A stretch of DNA of 64,000 nucleotides from Kiritimatiellia bacterium. Its GTDB lineage: Bacteria > Verrucomicrobiota > Kiritimatiellia > JAFGHX01. Each line of letters begins with the position of its first letter. Position 1 is the first letter of the stretch. Below are positions 42,402 through 50,244 of the stretch, piece by piece. The stretch covers positions 1 to 64,000 of the forward strand of contig JAFGHX010000414.1 in NCBI GenBank assembly GCA_016929905.1, written 5' to 3'. The translations under genes were made by a program, and so were the position numbers. The notes beneath the pieces were generated by a model. The model was not told the origin of the DNA and did no database searches. It saw nothing but the letters and a program-made list of their open reading frames with translations.

Positions 42402-43901
42402 TCAATAGTCAATCCCCAATTCCCCGACGGGTTCCCAGGGCAGGCGCCGGGTGGTGAGTCGTTCGGCGACGAGCGCGTTCGTGCGGATGAATCCTTTCGA
42501 AGTCGTGGCCACGGGGAAATCGCCGATGATCGCATGCGCCATCTGGTAGCCGATCTGTTCATAGTCGGGAAAACAGCACGAGAGGCCGAGATGATAGTAG
42601 GCCGGGGTGCGCTGGTGGCTCACGATCGAGAGCTGCTGCGGGATCTCGATGCCTGAGGCCCGCCCCCATTCCACGGCGGCGGCCGCCGGGCGGTCCCGCT
42701 GAAAGACCCATATCCCGGCCGCGGGCAGACGCCGGCGGACCTCGTCGTAGTCCGTTGCCACGACGAGTTCGTTCTTGAAATCGGCGACAGGCACAGGCTG
42801 GTACTTGCCGAGTATCGGCTCCAGGAACCGGGTCTTGTCCATGCCGGCCCGCACGTGGGCGGCCAGCGCCGCCTTCTCCCGCGTGTGGCGCGCGCCAAGG
42901 ACAACGGGCCGAAAGGCAAAGGCGGGGCGCAGGTGCTTCAGCTCGGCGCGCAGCTTGCCCGCCCAAGCCAGGCTCGCGCTGGCGTCATCGACGAAGAAGC
43001 ACGCCTCCCCGTACCCCATCCGCATCAGATACTGCGCCAGCACACGGGCTGTGATGGTCGACAGGTTCCCGCGCGACAGGATGTGCACGCCGCCGACCCG
43101 CGGCCGAATCTCGCCCGTCCACCAGTCCAGCAGCATCGCCGGCCGCGGCTGGCCCAGCATCTCCGCCAGGCGCAGGACCCTGACCATTCGCACCCGGACC
43201 TGCTCATACTTCTGTTCGAGCACCCGGTGAAAGATGAACCCGGCCGGCAGTCGCCGCTGCGCGCGCCAATATCTCAAGAGCCGGTCCAGATTGGCGGTAT
43301 TGTCGAACTGCAGGACAAACCCCCGCGCGAGCAGTTCCCGCTCCATCCGCTGATACGCCTGCGCCAGCTGCTCGTCCTCGAATACCGCCTGATAGTCCGA
43401 AGAATCGTGCATGAGCAGCAGAACGTCCCGTGTCCGCTCCGGCGTCATCGCCTCGGTGAAGTCACCCACCCAGAACGTACGGCCCACGCGGGTCACCAGC
43501 CCCTGGCCCTCCAGGATCTTGTAGGCCTGCCGAACGCTGCCCGGTGATACATTGAAGCGATACACCACTTGCTTCACCGGCGGCAGTGCCTGGCCCCGAC
43601 GTATCATGCCGCTGTGAATGGAGTTCAGAATGTGGTCCGCAATGTTCTCCGCCGAGGTGCCCGGCGTCTCCAGCTCCGGCGGCTCCTCACTCTCGGAGCC
43701 GGCAACAAACGTGCCCTTGCCCGGAATCCGGCTGAGCATGTGCCGGTCGCGGTATGTCTTGAGAATCCGCCGTACCGTGATCTCCGACAGCCCGAACATC
43801 TCCGCCAATTGCGGATCTGTCGGCAAACGCTGGCCCGGCGCCAGCACACCCAGCTGCCGCTCCAGCCACGCTCTCAACTTCGCCGACGGGCGACCGGTCA
43901 T
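42402..43901 (-). CDS. GntR-like regulator with two tandem DNA-binding domains
   Basis: 499 aa. Two consecutive GntR-type winged helices: about 7-68 (LPTDPQLAEMFGLSEITVRR, then GKGTFVAG) and about 84-147 (ADHILNSIHSGMIRRGQALP, then FNVSPGSVRQAYKILEGQGL). A LacI-type effector domain (about 155-499, with SIVSHQRTPAYYHLGLSCCF) completes it. Ordinary GntR proteins have one DNA-binding domain per chain. The ATG at 43901 has GGGAGG 5 bases upstream; the frame upstream of it is unlikely. It is divergent from the catabolic operon starting at 44106 and is its obvious candidate regulator. Cooperative or bipartite operator recognition is inferred. Confidence 0.85.
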   Translation of the reverse strand: MTGRPSAKLRAWLERQLGVLAPGQRLPTDPQLAEMFGLSEITVRRILKTYRDRHMLSRIPGKGTFVAGSESEEPPELETPGTSAENIADHILNSIHSGMIRRGQALPPVKQVVYRFNVSPGSVRQAYKILEGQGLVTRVGRTFWVGDFTEAMTPERTRDVLLLMHDSSDYQAVFEDEQLAQAYQRMERELLARGFVLQFDNTANLDRLLRYWRAQRRLPAGFIFHRVLEQKYEQVRVRMVRVLRLAEMLGQPRPAMLLDWWTGEIRPRVGGVHILSRGNLSTITARVLAQYLMRMGYGEACFFVDDASASLAWAGKLRAELKHLRPAFAFRPVVLGARHTREKAALAAHVRAGMDKTRFLEPILGKYQPVPVADFKNELVVATDYDEVRRRLPAAGIWVFQRDRPAAAAVEWGRASGIEIPQQLSIVSHQRTPAYYHLGLSCCFPDYEQIGYQMAHAIIGDFPVATTSKGFIRTNALVAERLTTRRLPWEPVGELGIDY

Positions 43902-44105
43902 ATCCCCCTCCCATCCCGCAACAAGCATACCCATCCTCGCCGCGTCCCATCAACCCAGAAATGATCGGAATGAGCGGTTTTGGGGTCCACCAGTGCCGTT
44001 GCCGGAGTGCAAGAACCGGGGCCCGCGGCTAAGCTGTAGGGTAGAGATGGAGGGGGCCGGCACGGTCGTGCGCGTCCCTCACGATGCATCGAAAGGAGCC
44101 CTGCG

Positions 44106-45704
44106 ATGAACCGACTCAAAGACAAGGTGGCGCTGATCACGGTGGATGCGGACGGGTTGGCGCCCGCGGTGGCCGCCGCGTACGCGGAGGAAGGCGCACG
44201 CGTTGCCGTTGCGGGGCCCGACGCGAACCAACTGGCTTCGCTTGCCAAAGCGGTGACGGATGCCGGGGGTGCGTGCTTGACCGTGGTGATGGATCCGTCG
44301 GACGCGGCAAGCTGCGAACGCGGCGTGGGTGAAGTGGTGGCGAAGTACGGATGCGTGGACGTGCTGTGCAATCTGGCCGGCGAGTATCCGCGGACGGGCC
44401 CGCTGCACGAGGTGTCGGAAGCGGACTTTGACCGCATGGTGAAAGTCAACATCAGCAGCGTGGTGTTGACGGCGCGGTTCGGCATTCCGGCCTTCCGCAA
44501 CGGCGGCCGGCAGGGCTCGATCATCAACGTCAGTCACGCCGCGGCCTTGAGCGGGGTGGCCGGTACCAGCCTGTTGGCCGCCACCAAGGGTGCGCTGCTG
44601 AACCTCACACGTTGCATGGCCATGCAGGGCGCGAAGCAGGGCTATCGCGCCAACTGCGTCTGTGTCGGAAACACGTTCGTGCCGGTCGTGCCCAGCATGC
44701 TGGACGAGGACGACTGGAAAGCGACGGGCAGCCGGGAGTTGGCGCCGACGTTCGTCTACCTGGCGTCCGACGAAAGCCGGCACATGTGCGGGCACATCCT
44801 CTGCGTCGATGACGGGATGTCGGCCTGGATCCAGGAACCCGGCAAGAACCGCGCGCCGGCCGGCAATCCCGGCCGGCCGGTGCCGAGGCCGCCTGCGCGC
44901 TCGGATTCGCCGGTGCGGGGCAAAGGCTGCCTGGAAGGGCAAGTCGCGCTGATCACGGGCGGCGGCGGCGCCATCGCCCACGCCACGGCCGCCCTGTTCG
45001 CGCAGGAGGGGGCCAAGGTCGCCCTCGTCGACATCGTCGAGGAGCGGGCCGCGGCGACGGCCGCCGAAATCCGCGCGGCGGGCGGGGAGGCCTGCGCGCT
45101 GAGCGCGAACGCGCTGTGCCTGGCCGACTGCGAACGGGCCGTCGCCGAGACGGTCAGCCGCTACGGAGCGCTGACGGTCCTGATCAATCTGGTCGGCATG
45201 TTCGGCAAGGGCCACCAGAGCGTCGACAAGGTCGCACTGAACGAATGGAACCTGATGATGGACCTGAACCTGAAGTCCGTCTTCCTGATGTCGAAGGCCG
45301 CGGCGCCTGCTCTTATCCGGTCCGGCGGCGGCGCCATCGTCAACACGGGCACGCTCGCGGCCGTCGTGGGCAGGGACGGCGGCGGATACGGCGCCAGCAA
45401 GTCGGGCGTGCTCGCGCTGACCCGCGCCATGGCCGCCGATTACTTCCACAACAAGATCCGTGTGAATGCCGTCTGCCCGTCCGGGGTCGACACGCCCATG
45501 TTCAGGGGGCCGGCCCCGCAGAACGATCCGGCGAGCGAGAAACTCCGCAAGAAGATCGACGCGGCACGCAACAGCGATCAGGGCCTGTCGACCCCGGAAC
45601 AAATCGCGCCGTCCTTCCTGTTCCTGGCGTCCGACCAGCTTTCGCCGAAAGTGACCGGCCACATTCTTCTGGCCGAGAACGGGTACAGCACGATCAGGAG
45701 GTAG
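44106..45704 (+). CDS. Tandem fusion of two short-chain dehydrogenases
   Basis: 532 aa, about twice the usual SDR length. Half 1 (1-235): the Rossmann glycine motif is degenerate (ITVDADGLA). The position three after the conserved Asn is His144 instead of Ser, and the catalytic Tyr is Leu157, with only Lys161 kept. Half 2 (about 275-532): ITGGGGAIA, Tyr428 and Lys432 (YGASK) intact, Thr416 near the Ser position. A Pro-rich linker joins them. Half 1 is therefore probably structural or ligand-binding, while half 2 is an NAD(P)-dependent alcohol or sugar dehydrogenase. AAGGAG lies 7 bases before the ATG. First gene of the catabolic operon. Confidence 0.88.
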   Translation: MNRLKDKVALITVDADGLAPAVAAAYAEEGARVAVAGPDANQLASLAKAVTDAGGACLTVVMDPSDAASCERGVGEVVAKYGCVDVLCNLAGEYPRTGPLHEVSEADFDRMVKVNISSVVLTARFGIPAFRNGGRQGSIINVSHAAALSGVAGTSLLAATKGALLNLTRCMAMQGAKQGYRANCVCVGNTFVPVVPSMLDEDDWKATGSRELAPTFVYLASDESRHMCGHILCVDDGMSAWIQEPGKNRAPAGNPGRPVPRPPARSDSPVRGKGCLEGQVALITGGGGAIAHATAALFAQEGAKVALVDIVEERAAATAAEIRAAGGEACALSANALCLADCERAVAETVSRYGALTVLINLVGMFGKGHQSVDKVALNEWNLMMDLNLKSVFLMSKAAAPALIRSGGGAIVNTGTLAAVVGRDGGGYGASKSGVLALTRAMAADYFHNKIRVNAVCPSGVDTPMFRGPAPQNDPASEKLRKKIDAARNSDQGLSTPEQIAPSFLFLASDQLSPKVTGHILLAENGYSTIRR

Positions 45705-45708
45705 TCCC

Positions 45709-46737
45709 GTGAACGCGAAGGCCAAAGCCACAGAGGAACTCGGAATCGGGCTGGTCGGGTGCGGTCGATGGGGCCAACTCCTGGCGAACGCCGTGCAGGA
45801 ACTCGGCGGCGCCCGGATGGCAGCGGTGCAGAACCGAACGTTCGCCAGGGCGCGCGAATTCGCCGCGACGCTGAATGTGCCGGCCTACAAGACGTACCAG
45901 GAGCTCGTGAAGGACCCGAACGTCGACGCCATCCTCGTGGTGAACCCGCACAACCTGCACGAGCCGGTCGTCGCCGCGGCGGCCAAGGCGGGCAAACACA
46001 TCTTCTGCGAGAAGCCGCTCGCCATCGACGTCGCCGCCTGTCACCGCATGATCGACATCACCGACAAGTACGGCGTCAAGATGATGTGCGGCCATATCCG
46101 AAGGCTCTGCCCGACGTACCGCAAGGCGGCGGAGATCGTGCACAGCGGGCGGCTCGGCGCGCTGGCCGCCGTCAACATTGCGAACATGGTCCACATCGAT
46201 CGCGTGAACTGGTGGGCCAAGTCCGAGACCATGGGCGCCCTGCTCCACTCGCCCGGCGTGCACGTCATCGATTACCTGCTCTCCCTCTGCGGGACGGCAC
46301 GCTCCGTCTACGCCGTCGAATCCCGGGTCCGCGTGCAGCCGCGCGTCGACTACCAGGACAGCCTGTTCCTGACGGTCGAATTCGAGAACGGCGCGATCGG
46401 TTCCGTCCAGTGCACCGTTTCGTGCCTGACGCCGGGTAATCAGGTGCAGGTCGTCGGGACACTGGGCTCGCTGCGCTTCGATCCCGGCAAACCGATTGAC
46501 GTCGCACTCTGGAGCGGAAAGAAGGAGCGCGTCGCCGCCGGCTCCGACGGAAGCTGGGCAAGCGAGGAACGGGCCGGCGTCGATGCGGAACTGGCGAATT
46601 TCATAGACTGGGTGGCGAACGGCGACGAGCCATTACTGACGGCCTGGGACGGCCTGCGTGCGGTCGAGATCGTCGACGCGGCGTACCGTTCGATCGCCAG
46701 GCAACGGCCAATCGAGCTGCCGCTGCCGAAAAAGTGA
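45709..46737 (+). CDS. Gfo/Idh/MocA-family oxidoreductase
   Basis: 342 aa. N-terminal Rossmann fold with GIGLVGCGRWGQ, the EKPLAIDVAAC motif carrying the catalytic Lys (about residue 104), and the C-terminal alpha/beta domain with SPGVHVIDYLL, where the His fits the usual proton-relay position. These enzymes oxidise or reduce sugars, sugar acids or inositols with NAD(P). The GTG start at 45709 has AGGAGG 8 bases upstream and follows the SDR stop by 4 bases. Substrate unknown. It differs in detail from the second family member at 51357-52409. Confidence 0.9.
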   Translation: MNAKAKATEELGIGLVGCGRWGQLLANAVQELGGARMAAVQNRTFARAREFAATLNVPAYKTYQELVKDPNVDAILVVNPHNLHEPVVAAAAKAGKHIFCEKPLAIDVAACHRMIDITDKYGVKMMCGHIRRLCPTYRKAAEIVHSGRLGALAAVNIANMVHIDRVNWWAKSETMGALLHSPGVHVIDYLLSLCGTARSVYAVESRVRVQPRVDYQDSLFLTVEFENGAIGSVQCTVSCLTPGNQVQVVGTLGSLRFDPGKPIDVALWSGKKERVAAGSDGSWASEERAGVDAELANFIDWVANGDEPLLTAWDGLRAVEIVDAAYRSIARQRPIELPLPKK

Positions 46738-46778
46738 CGCGAGCGAAGCGAGCCCATGACGCGAACGGAGTGAGCCCA
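46735..46778 (+). repeat. 22-bp tandem duplication of a translation start region
   Basis: Two near-identical 22-base units (46735-46756 and 46757-46778) each contain a GA-rich ribosome-binding-like stretch and end at an ATG. The first ATG (46756) encodes only MTRTE before a TGA at 46771; the second (46778) starts the amidohydrolase gene. Confidence 0.6.
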
Positions 46779-47572
46779 TGACAGTCTGCGATTCACATTG
46801 TCACGTGTCCCCGTACTGGTACGAGCCGGTGGAGAGCCTGCTGTTCCACATGGACCGCAACGGCGTGGAGCAGGCCGTGCTCGTGCAGTACATGGGGCAA
46901 TACGACAACGCGTATCAGTTCGACTGCGCCCGAGACAACCCCGGCCGATTCGCAAGCGTCGTGCTGGTTGACGCGCGCAAGCCGGCTGCCGTCGAAGAGC
47001 TGGAACGGCTCGCGGCGCGCGGCGCCGCCGGCGTGCGGCTGCGGCCAGACACCCGCTCGCCGGGCGACGACCCGCTCGCCATCTGGCGCAAAGCCGAAGA
47101 GCTTGGCCTGGCCGTCAGCTGCAGCGGCGACGCCGGCGCGTTTGCGGCGGACGCCTTCGCCGAAGTTGTCCGGGCCGTACCGAAGCTGCCGATCGTGCTG
47201 GAGCACCTGGGCGCCGTGAACACACCCGACGCCGAAGCGGCACCCAACCCCCTGCGGCAACGCGTGTTTGCCCTGGCCCGCTTCCCGAATGTCTACATCA
47301 AGTTCCACGGCTTGGGCGAGATCTGCAGGCGAACCAGCCCGGTTGAACAACCGTTCCCCTTCAAGCGGGACGGGTTGCGCATCCTGGAGATGGCCCACGA
47401 AGCATTCGGGCCGGACCGCATGATGTGGGGCAGCGACTACCCGCCGGTCAGCGGCCGCGAAGGCTACGCCAACGCGCTGCGGCTCGCGATAGAGCCGTTT
47501 GGCGAGAAGAGCGAGGAGGAGCGGGAGAAAATGTTCGGAGGGACGGCGAGGAGGGTGTTCGGGTTGGTCTGA
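46778..47572 (+). CDS. Amidohydrolase family, lactonase-like
   Basis: 264 aa. The HxH motif is at the N terminus (CDSHCHVSPYW), followed by barrel strands VLVDARKP, GVRLRPDTRS, PIVLEHLGA and MMWGSDYPPV with the metal-binding Asp. This fits the amidohydrolase-2 branch that includes sugar-lactone hydrolases. In the operon it would hydrolyse the lactone formed by the dehydrogenases; that step is inferred. GGAG lies 8 bases before the ATG inside a duplicated start region. Cytoplasmic. Slightly shorter than the amidohydrolase at 16853. Confidence 0.85.
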   Translation: MTVCDSHCHVSPYWYEPVESLLFHMDRNGVEQAVLVQYMGQYDNAYQFDCARDNPGRFASVVLVDARKPAAVEELERLAARGAAGVRLRPDTRSPGDDPLAIWRKAEELGLAVSCSGDAGAFAADAFAEVVRAVPKLPIVLEHLGAVNTPDAEAAPNPLRQRVFALARFPNVYIKFHGLGEICRRTSPVEQPFPFKRDGLRILEMAHEAFGPDRMMWGSDYPPVSGREGYANALRLAIEPFGEKSEEEREKMFGGTARRVFGLV

Positions 47573-47607
47573 AACTTGCTCGAGAACTTACTCGGGAACT
47601 TGCTCGA
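47571..47607. repeat. 12-bp unit repeats GAACTTGCTCGA
   Basis: Units at 47571-47583 (one extra A), 47584-47595 (GAACTTACTCGG) and 47596-47607 begin exactly at the amidohydrolase stop codon and continue into a partial fourth. Same unit as at 11045-11115. Confidence 0.65.
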
Positions 47608-47669
47608 AACTCGCCCCGTGGCAGGAGACGAAGCGAGTACAGAGACGAGGGGAATGGAGAGGAATTGAC

Positions 47670-48356
47670 ATGTCCACACCACTACCGGAACTGATTGAGC
47701 GCTACGAGCGGCTGTCGAGCGCCGACGTTTGCGACATTCTCAACGAGATGGGCTATCCGAACCAGGCGCTGTCGGCCGCGGTCCGGCCGCTGGCGCCGGA
47801 CATGGTCGTGGCCGGGCCGGCCTTCACGATTGGCGGCCAGGAGCGGCGGCCGGGCCTGCCGAAACCGAAGGGGCCGTTCTACAAGCAGATCACGCCGGAC
47901 TGCGTGGTGGTGATGGCGACCAACGGCCATCACGTGTCCGGGCCCTGGGGCGAAAACACGGGAATCACCGCACAGATGCACGGCGCACGCGGATTCATCA
48001 CCGACGGCGGCACGCGGGACGGGAAGCAACTGGTCGAGCTGGCGTTCCCGACCTTCTGCCGGTTCGTCACACCCGTGATCTGCGCCGGCCGCTTCGACCA
48101 TACCTGCGTCCAGGAACCCGTCGAACTGGACGGGCAGGTGCAGGAGAAGGTGACCGTCGCACCGGGCGATTTCGTGATCGCCGACTTCGACGGGGCCGTG
48201 GTCGTGCCGGCGGATCGGATAGAAGCGGTTCTGGTCGATGCGGAGAAGCTGGCGGAAATCGAGGAGCAGATCCGCGCCGCGCTCCGGCGCGGCGAGGACC
48301 GGGGCCAGGTGTACAAGCGGTATCCAAAATTTGCGCATGTCACGAAGAAGAAGTAG
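47670..48356 (+). CDS. RraA-family protein, aldolase/lyase-like
   Basis: 228 aa. The RraA-fold signature is clear: ADVCDILNEMGYPNQ at the N terminus, AGPAFTI, GENTGITAQMHGARGFITDG and the active-site GGTRD. Members with this pattern are 4-hydroxy-4-methyl-2-oxoglutarate/oxaloacetate-type aldolases or decarboxylases needing a divalent metal, or RNase E regulators. In a catabolic operon the lyase role is far more likely: retro-aldol cleavage of a keto-deoxy acid. GGAGAGGA lies about 6 bases before the ATG. Cytoplasmic; the basic tail KYPKF-like KRYPKFAHVTKKK is unusual. Confidence 0.88.
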   Translation: MSTPLPELIERYERLSSADVCDILNEMGYPNQALSAAVRPLAPDMVVAGPAFTIGGQERRPGLPKPKGPFYKQITPDCVVVMATNGHHVSGPWGENTGITAQMHGARGFITDGGTRDGKQLVELAFPTFCRFVTPVICAGRFDHTCVQEPVELDGQVQEKVTVAPGDFVIADFDGAVVVPADRIEAVLVDAEKLAEIEEQIRAALRRGEDRGQVYKRYPKFAHVTKKK

Positions 48357-48446
48357 CGCAGGCATTCCTGCCTGCGCTCCGCTTGCGCTACCGAGGCTCT
48401 TGGGTGGCGCCTGAGCACCGGGCGCGCGGGCAAGAATGCCCGCGCG
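48353..48446. repeat. Two palindromic repeat hairpins
   Basis: Hairpin 1: GCGCAGGC (48356-48363) with GCCTGCGC (48370-48377), loop ATTCCT; a competing longer pair GTAGCGCA/TGCGCTAC spans 48353-48391. Hairpin 2: CGCGCGGGCA (48423-48432) with TGCCCGCGCG (48437-48446), loop AGAA. Both share the (C)GGGCAttcc/TGCCCG(C) design also seen at 58409-58425. Confidence 0.6.
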
Positions 48447-48467
48447 ACCACAGAAGGGAGGCAGAGG

Positions 48468-49307
48468 ATGAAACTGGTGCGTTACCAGACGAACGGCGCG
48501 GCCCGGTACGGCATTCTGGAAGAAGACTGGGTCTTCGCGATCGAGGGGGACCCGTACGCGGACGACATCCGGAAGGGGCAGGCCGTGGGCGGGGTGGAGG
48601 CCGTGCCGCTGCTGGCGCCGTGCGACCCGAAAGCCATCATTTCGATCGGCGCAAACTACGAGTCGCGCTGCAAGGAGAACAATCTCCCGCTGCCCACCGT
48701 GCCGGGCAAGGGCGACCGGTTTCTGATCGGGCTGGATTCGCTCACCGGGCCGGGCGGGCTCATCTATCTGCCTTCATTCGAGAAACGAGTGGATTACAGC
48801 GGGGAACTGGCCATCGTGATGCGGCGCACGTGCCGCCACATCACCCCGGAACAGGCGCCGAACTACATTCTGGGCTACACGGTTGTGCATAACGCGTGGG
48901 CCAAGGGCAAGCTGACCGGCGACGAACCGGTGCCGCCGGAACAGAAACGAAAATACGTCCGCGCCTACGAATCGTTCTGCCCGGTGGGCCCATGGGTGGA
49001 GACGGATATCGATCCGTCCGGCATCGCATGGCAGACCCGCGTCAACGGTGAGGTCCGCCAGAACGCGAACACATCGGACATGATTTTCGGCGTGCGCGAA
49101 CTGGTCGCCGGCGTTTCGGAGTGGCACACACTCGAACCGGGCGACGTGATTCAGACCGGCACCGCCTGCGGGGTGGGGCCCATGACTGACGGGGACGTGA
49201 TCGAAATCGAGTTCGACGGGATCGGGGTGCTCCGGAACCGCGCCGTTCGGCGGGACGGCATGCAACCGATCGATCTGGTGTTCATCGACAAGTACGAGGG
49301 GAAATAG
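48468..49307 (+). CDS. Fumarylacetoacetate hydrolase family protein (1)
   Basis: 279 aa. FAH-fold features: SIGANYESRCKE where most members have GxNYxxH, the strand VDYSGELAIVMRR with the metal-binding acidic residues, ILGYTVVHNAW and the C-terminal LEPGDVIQTGTACGVGP. The His of the NYxxH motif is replaced (NYESRCKE), so chemistry may differ from classic members. FAH proteins hydrolyse C-C bonds of diketo acids or hydrate/decarboxylate keto acids. GGGAGG precedes the ATG. It starts after a hairpin-containing gap of 111 bases. Confidence 0.88.
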   Translation: MKLVRYQTNGAARYGILEEDWVFAIEGDPYADDIRKGQAVGGVEAVPLLAPCDPKAIISIGANYESRCKENNLPLPTVPGKGDRFLIGLDSLTGPGGLIYLPSFEKRVDYSGELAIVMRRTCRHITPEQAPNYILGYTVVHNAWAKGKLTGDEPVPPEQKRKYVRAYESFCPVGPWVETDIDPSGIAWQTRVNGEVRQNANTSDMIFGVRELVAGVSEWHTLEPGDVIQTGTACGVGPMTDGDVIEIEFDGIGVLRNRAVRRDGMQPIDLVFIDKYEGK

Positions 49308-49362
49308 CAGACGCACGGCACGGCACACGCGGCGGCGCAGCCGGCCGGAGGGAGGCAAGCGC

Positions 49363-50244
49363 ATGAAGCTGGTACGCTACGGGGAGCCCGGCAAAGAGCG
49401 GCCGGGAGTCTGGGTTGACGAAGCGAACGGCGGGCCCGGGATTCTGGACGTTCGCGCGGCGGCGCCGGAAATCGGCGACTACGACGGGGCGTTCTTCAGC
49501 GATTCGGGCCTGGCGCGCGTGCGCGAACTGGCCGGCGAGCCCGGCCGCCGGCTGATGCCCACCGACGGCGTTCGGCTGGGCCCGCCGATCGTACGCCCCA
49601 GCAAAATCATGTGCCTGGGCAAGAACTACGCGGACCATGTGAAGGAGTTCGGCCTGGAAATGCCGGAAGTGCCCGTGATCTTCACCAAAGCCACCACCTC
49701 CATCAACGGGCCGTACGACCCGATCGTGCTGCCGCGAGAATCCAAGGTCGTCGACCTGGAGGTGGAATTGGCGTTCGTGGTCGGGAAGACCGCGCGGCGC
49801 GTGAAGAAGGAGGCCGCGCTCGACTACATTGCCGGCTACACGATCCTGAACGACACGAGCGATCGTGAGGTGCAGATGCGCGGCGAGCAGTGGTTCTGCG
49901 GGAAGAGCCCCGACACGTTCTGCCCGATCGGCCCCTGGCTCGTGACGAGCGACGAGGTTCCCGACGCGCACAAGCTGCGCCTGTACTCGAAGATCAACGG
50001 GTTCACGCTGCAGGAGAGCAACACGGCGCAGATGGTCTTCAGCGTGCCCGACATCCTCGCCTACACGAGCCGCTTGATGACCCTGCTGCCGGGCGACATC
50101 ATTGCCACCGGTACGCCCGCGGGATGCGGGTCCGTCCGCAAGGAGCCGATCGTGTTGAAAGAGGGCGATCACATCGAGCTCGGCGTCGAAGCGCTGGGCG
50201 TGCAGGCCAACCGTATCCTGCGCGAAACGGAGGAACAGCCCTAA
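49363..50244 (+). CDS. Fumarylacetoacetate hydrolase family protein (2)
   Basis: 293 aa. Full-length canonical member: MCLGKNYADHVKEFGLE (with His), the metal-binding DLEVELAFVVG, GYTILNDTSDREVQ and LLPGDIIATGTPAGCG. It resembles 2,4-diketo-3-deoxy-sugar-acid hydrolases and 2-hydroxyhepta-diene-dioate isomerases; in this operon the former is the better guess. GGAGG lies about 8 bases before the ATG. Its stop TAA overlaps the next ATG by one base (TAATG). Sequence differs strongly from FAH protein 1, so not a recent duplicate. Confidence 0.9.
   Translation: MKLVRYGEPGKERPGVWVDEANGGPGILDVRAAAPEIGDYDGAFFSDSGLARVRELAGEPGRRLMPTDGVRLGPPIVRPSKIMCLGKNYADHVKEFGLEMPEVPVIFTKATTSINGPYDPIVLPRESKVVDLEVELAFVVGKTARRVKKEAALDYIAGYTILNDTSDREVQMRGEQWFCGKSPDTFCPIGPWLVTSDEVPDAHKLRLYSKINGFTLQESNTAQMVFSVPDILAYTSRLMTLLPGDIIATGTPAGCGSVRKEPIVLKEGDHIELGVEALGVQANRILRETEEQP

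Noticed and set aside
47571..47607. 12-bp repeats as a CRISPR array
   Set aside because: Units are adjacent, without spacers, and too short.
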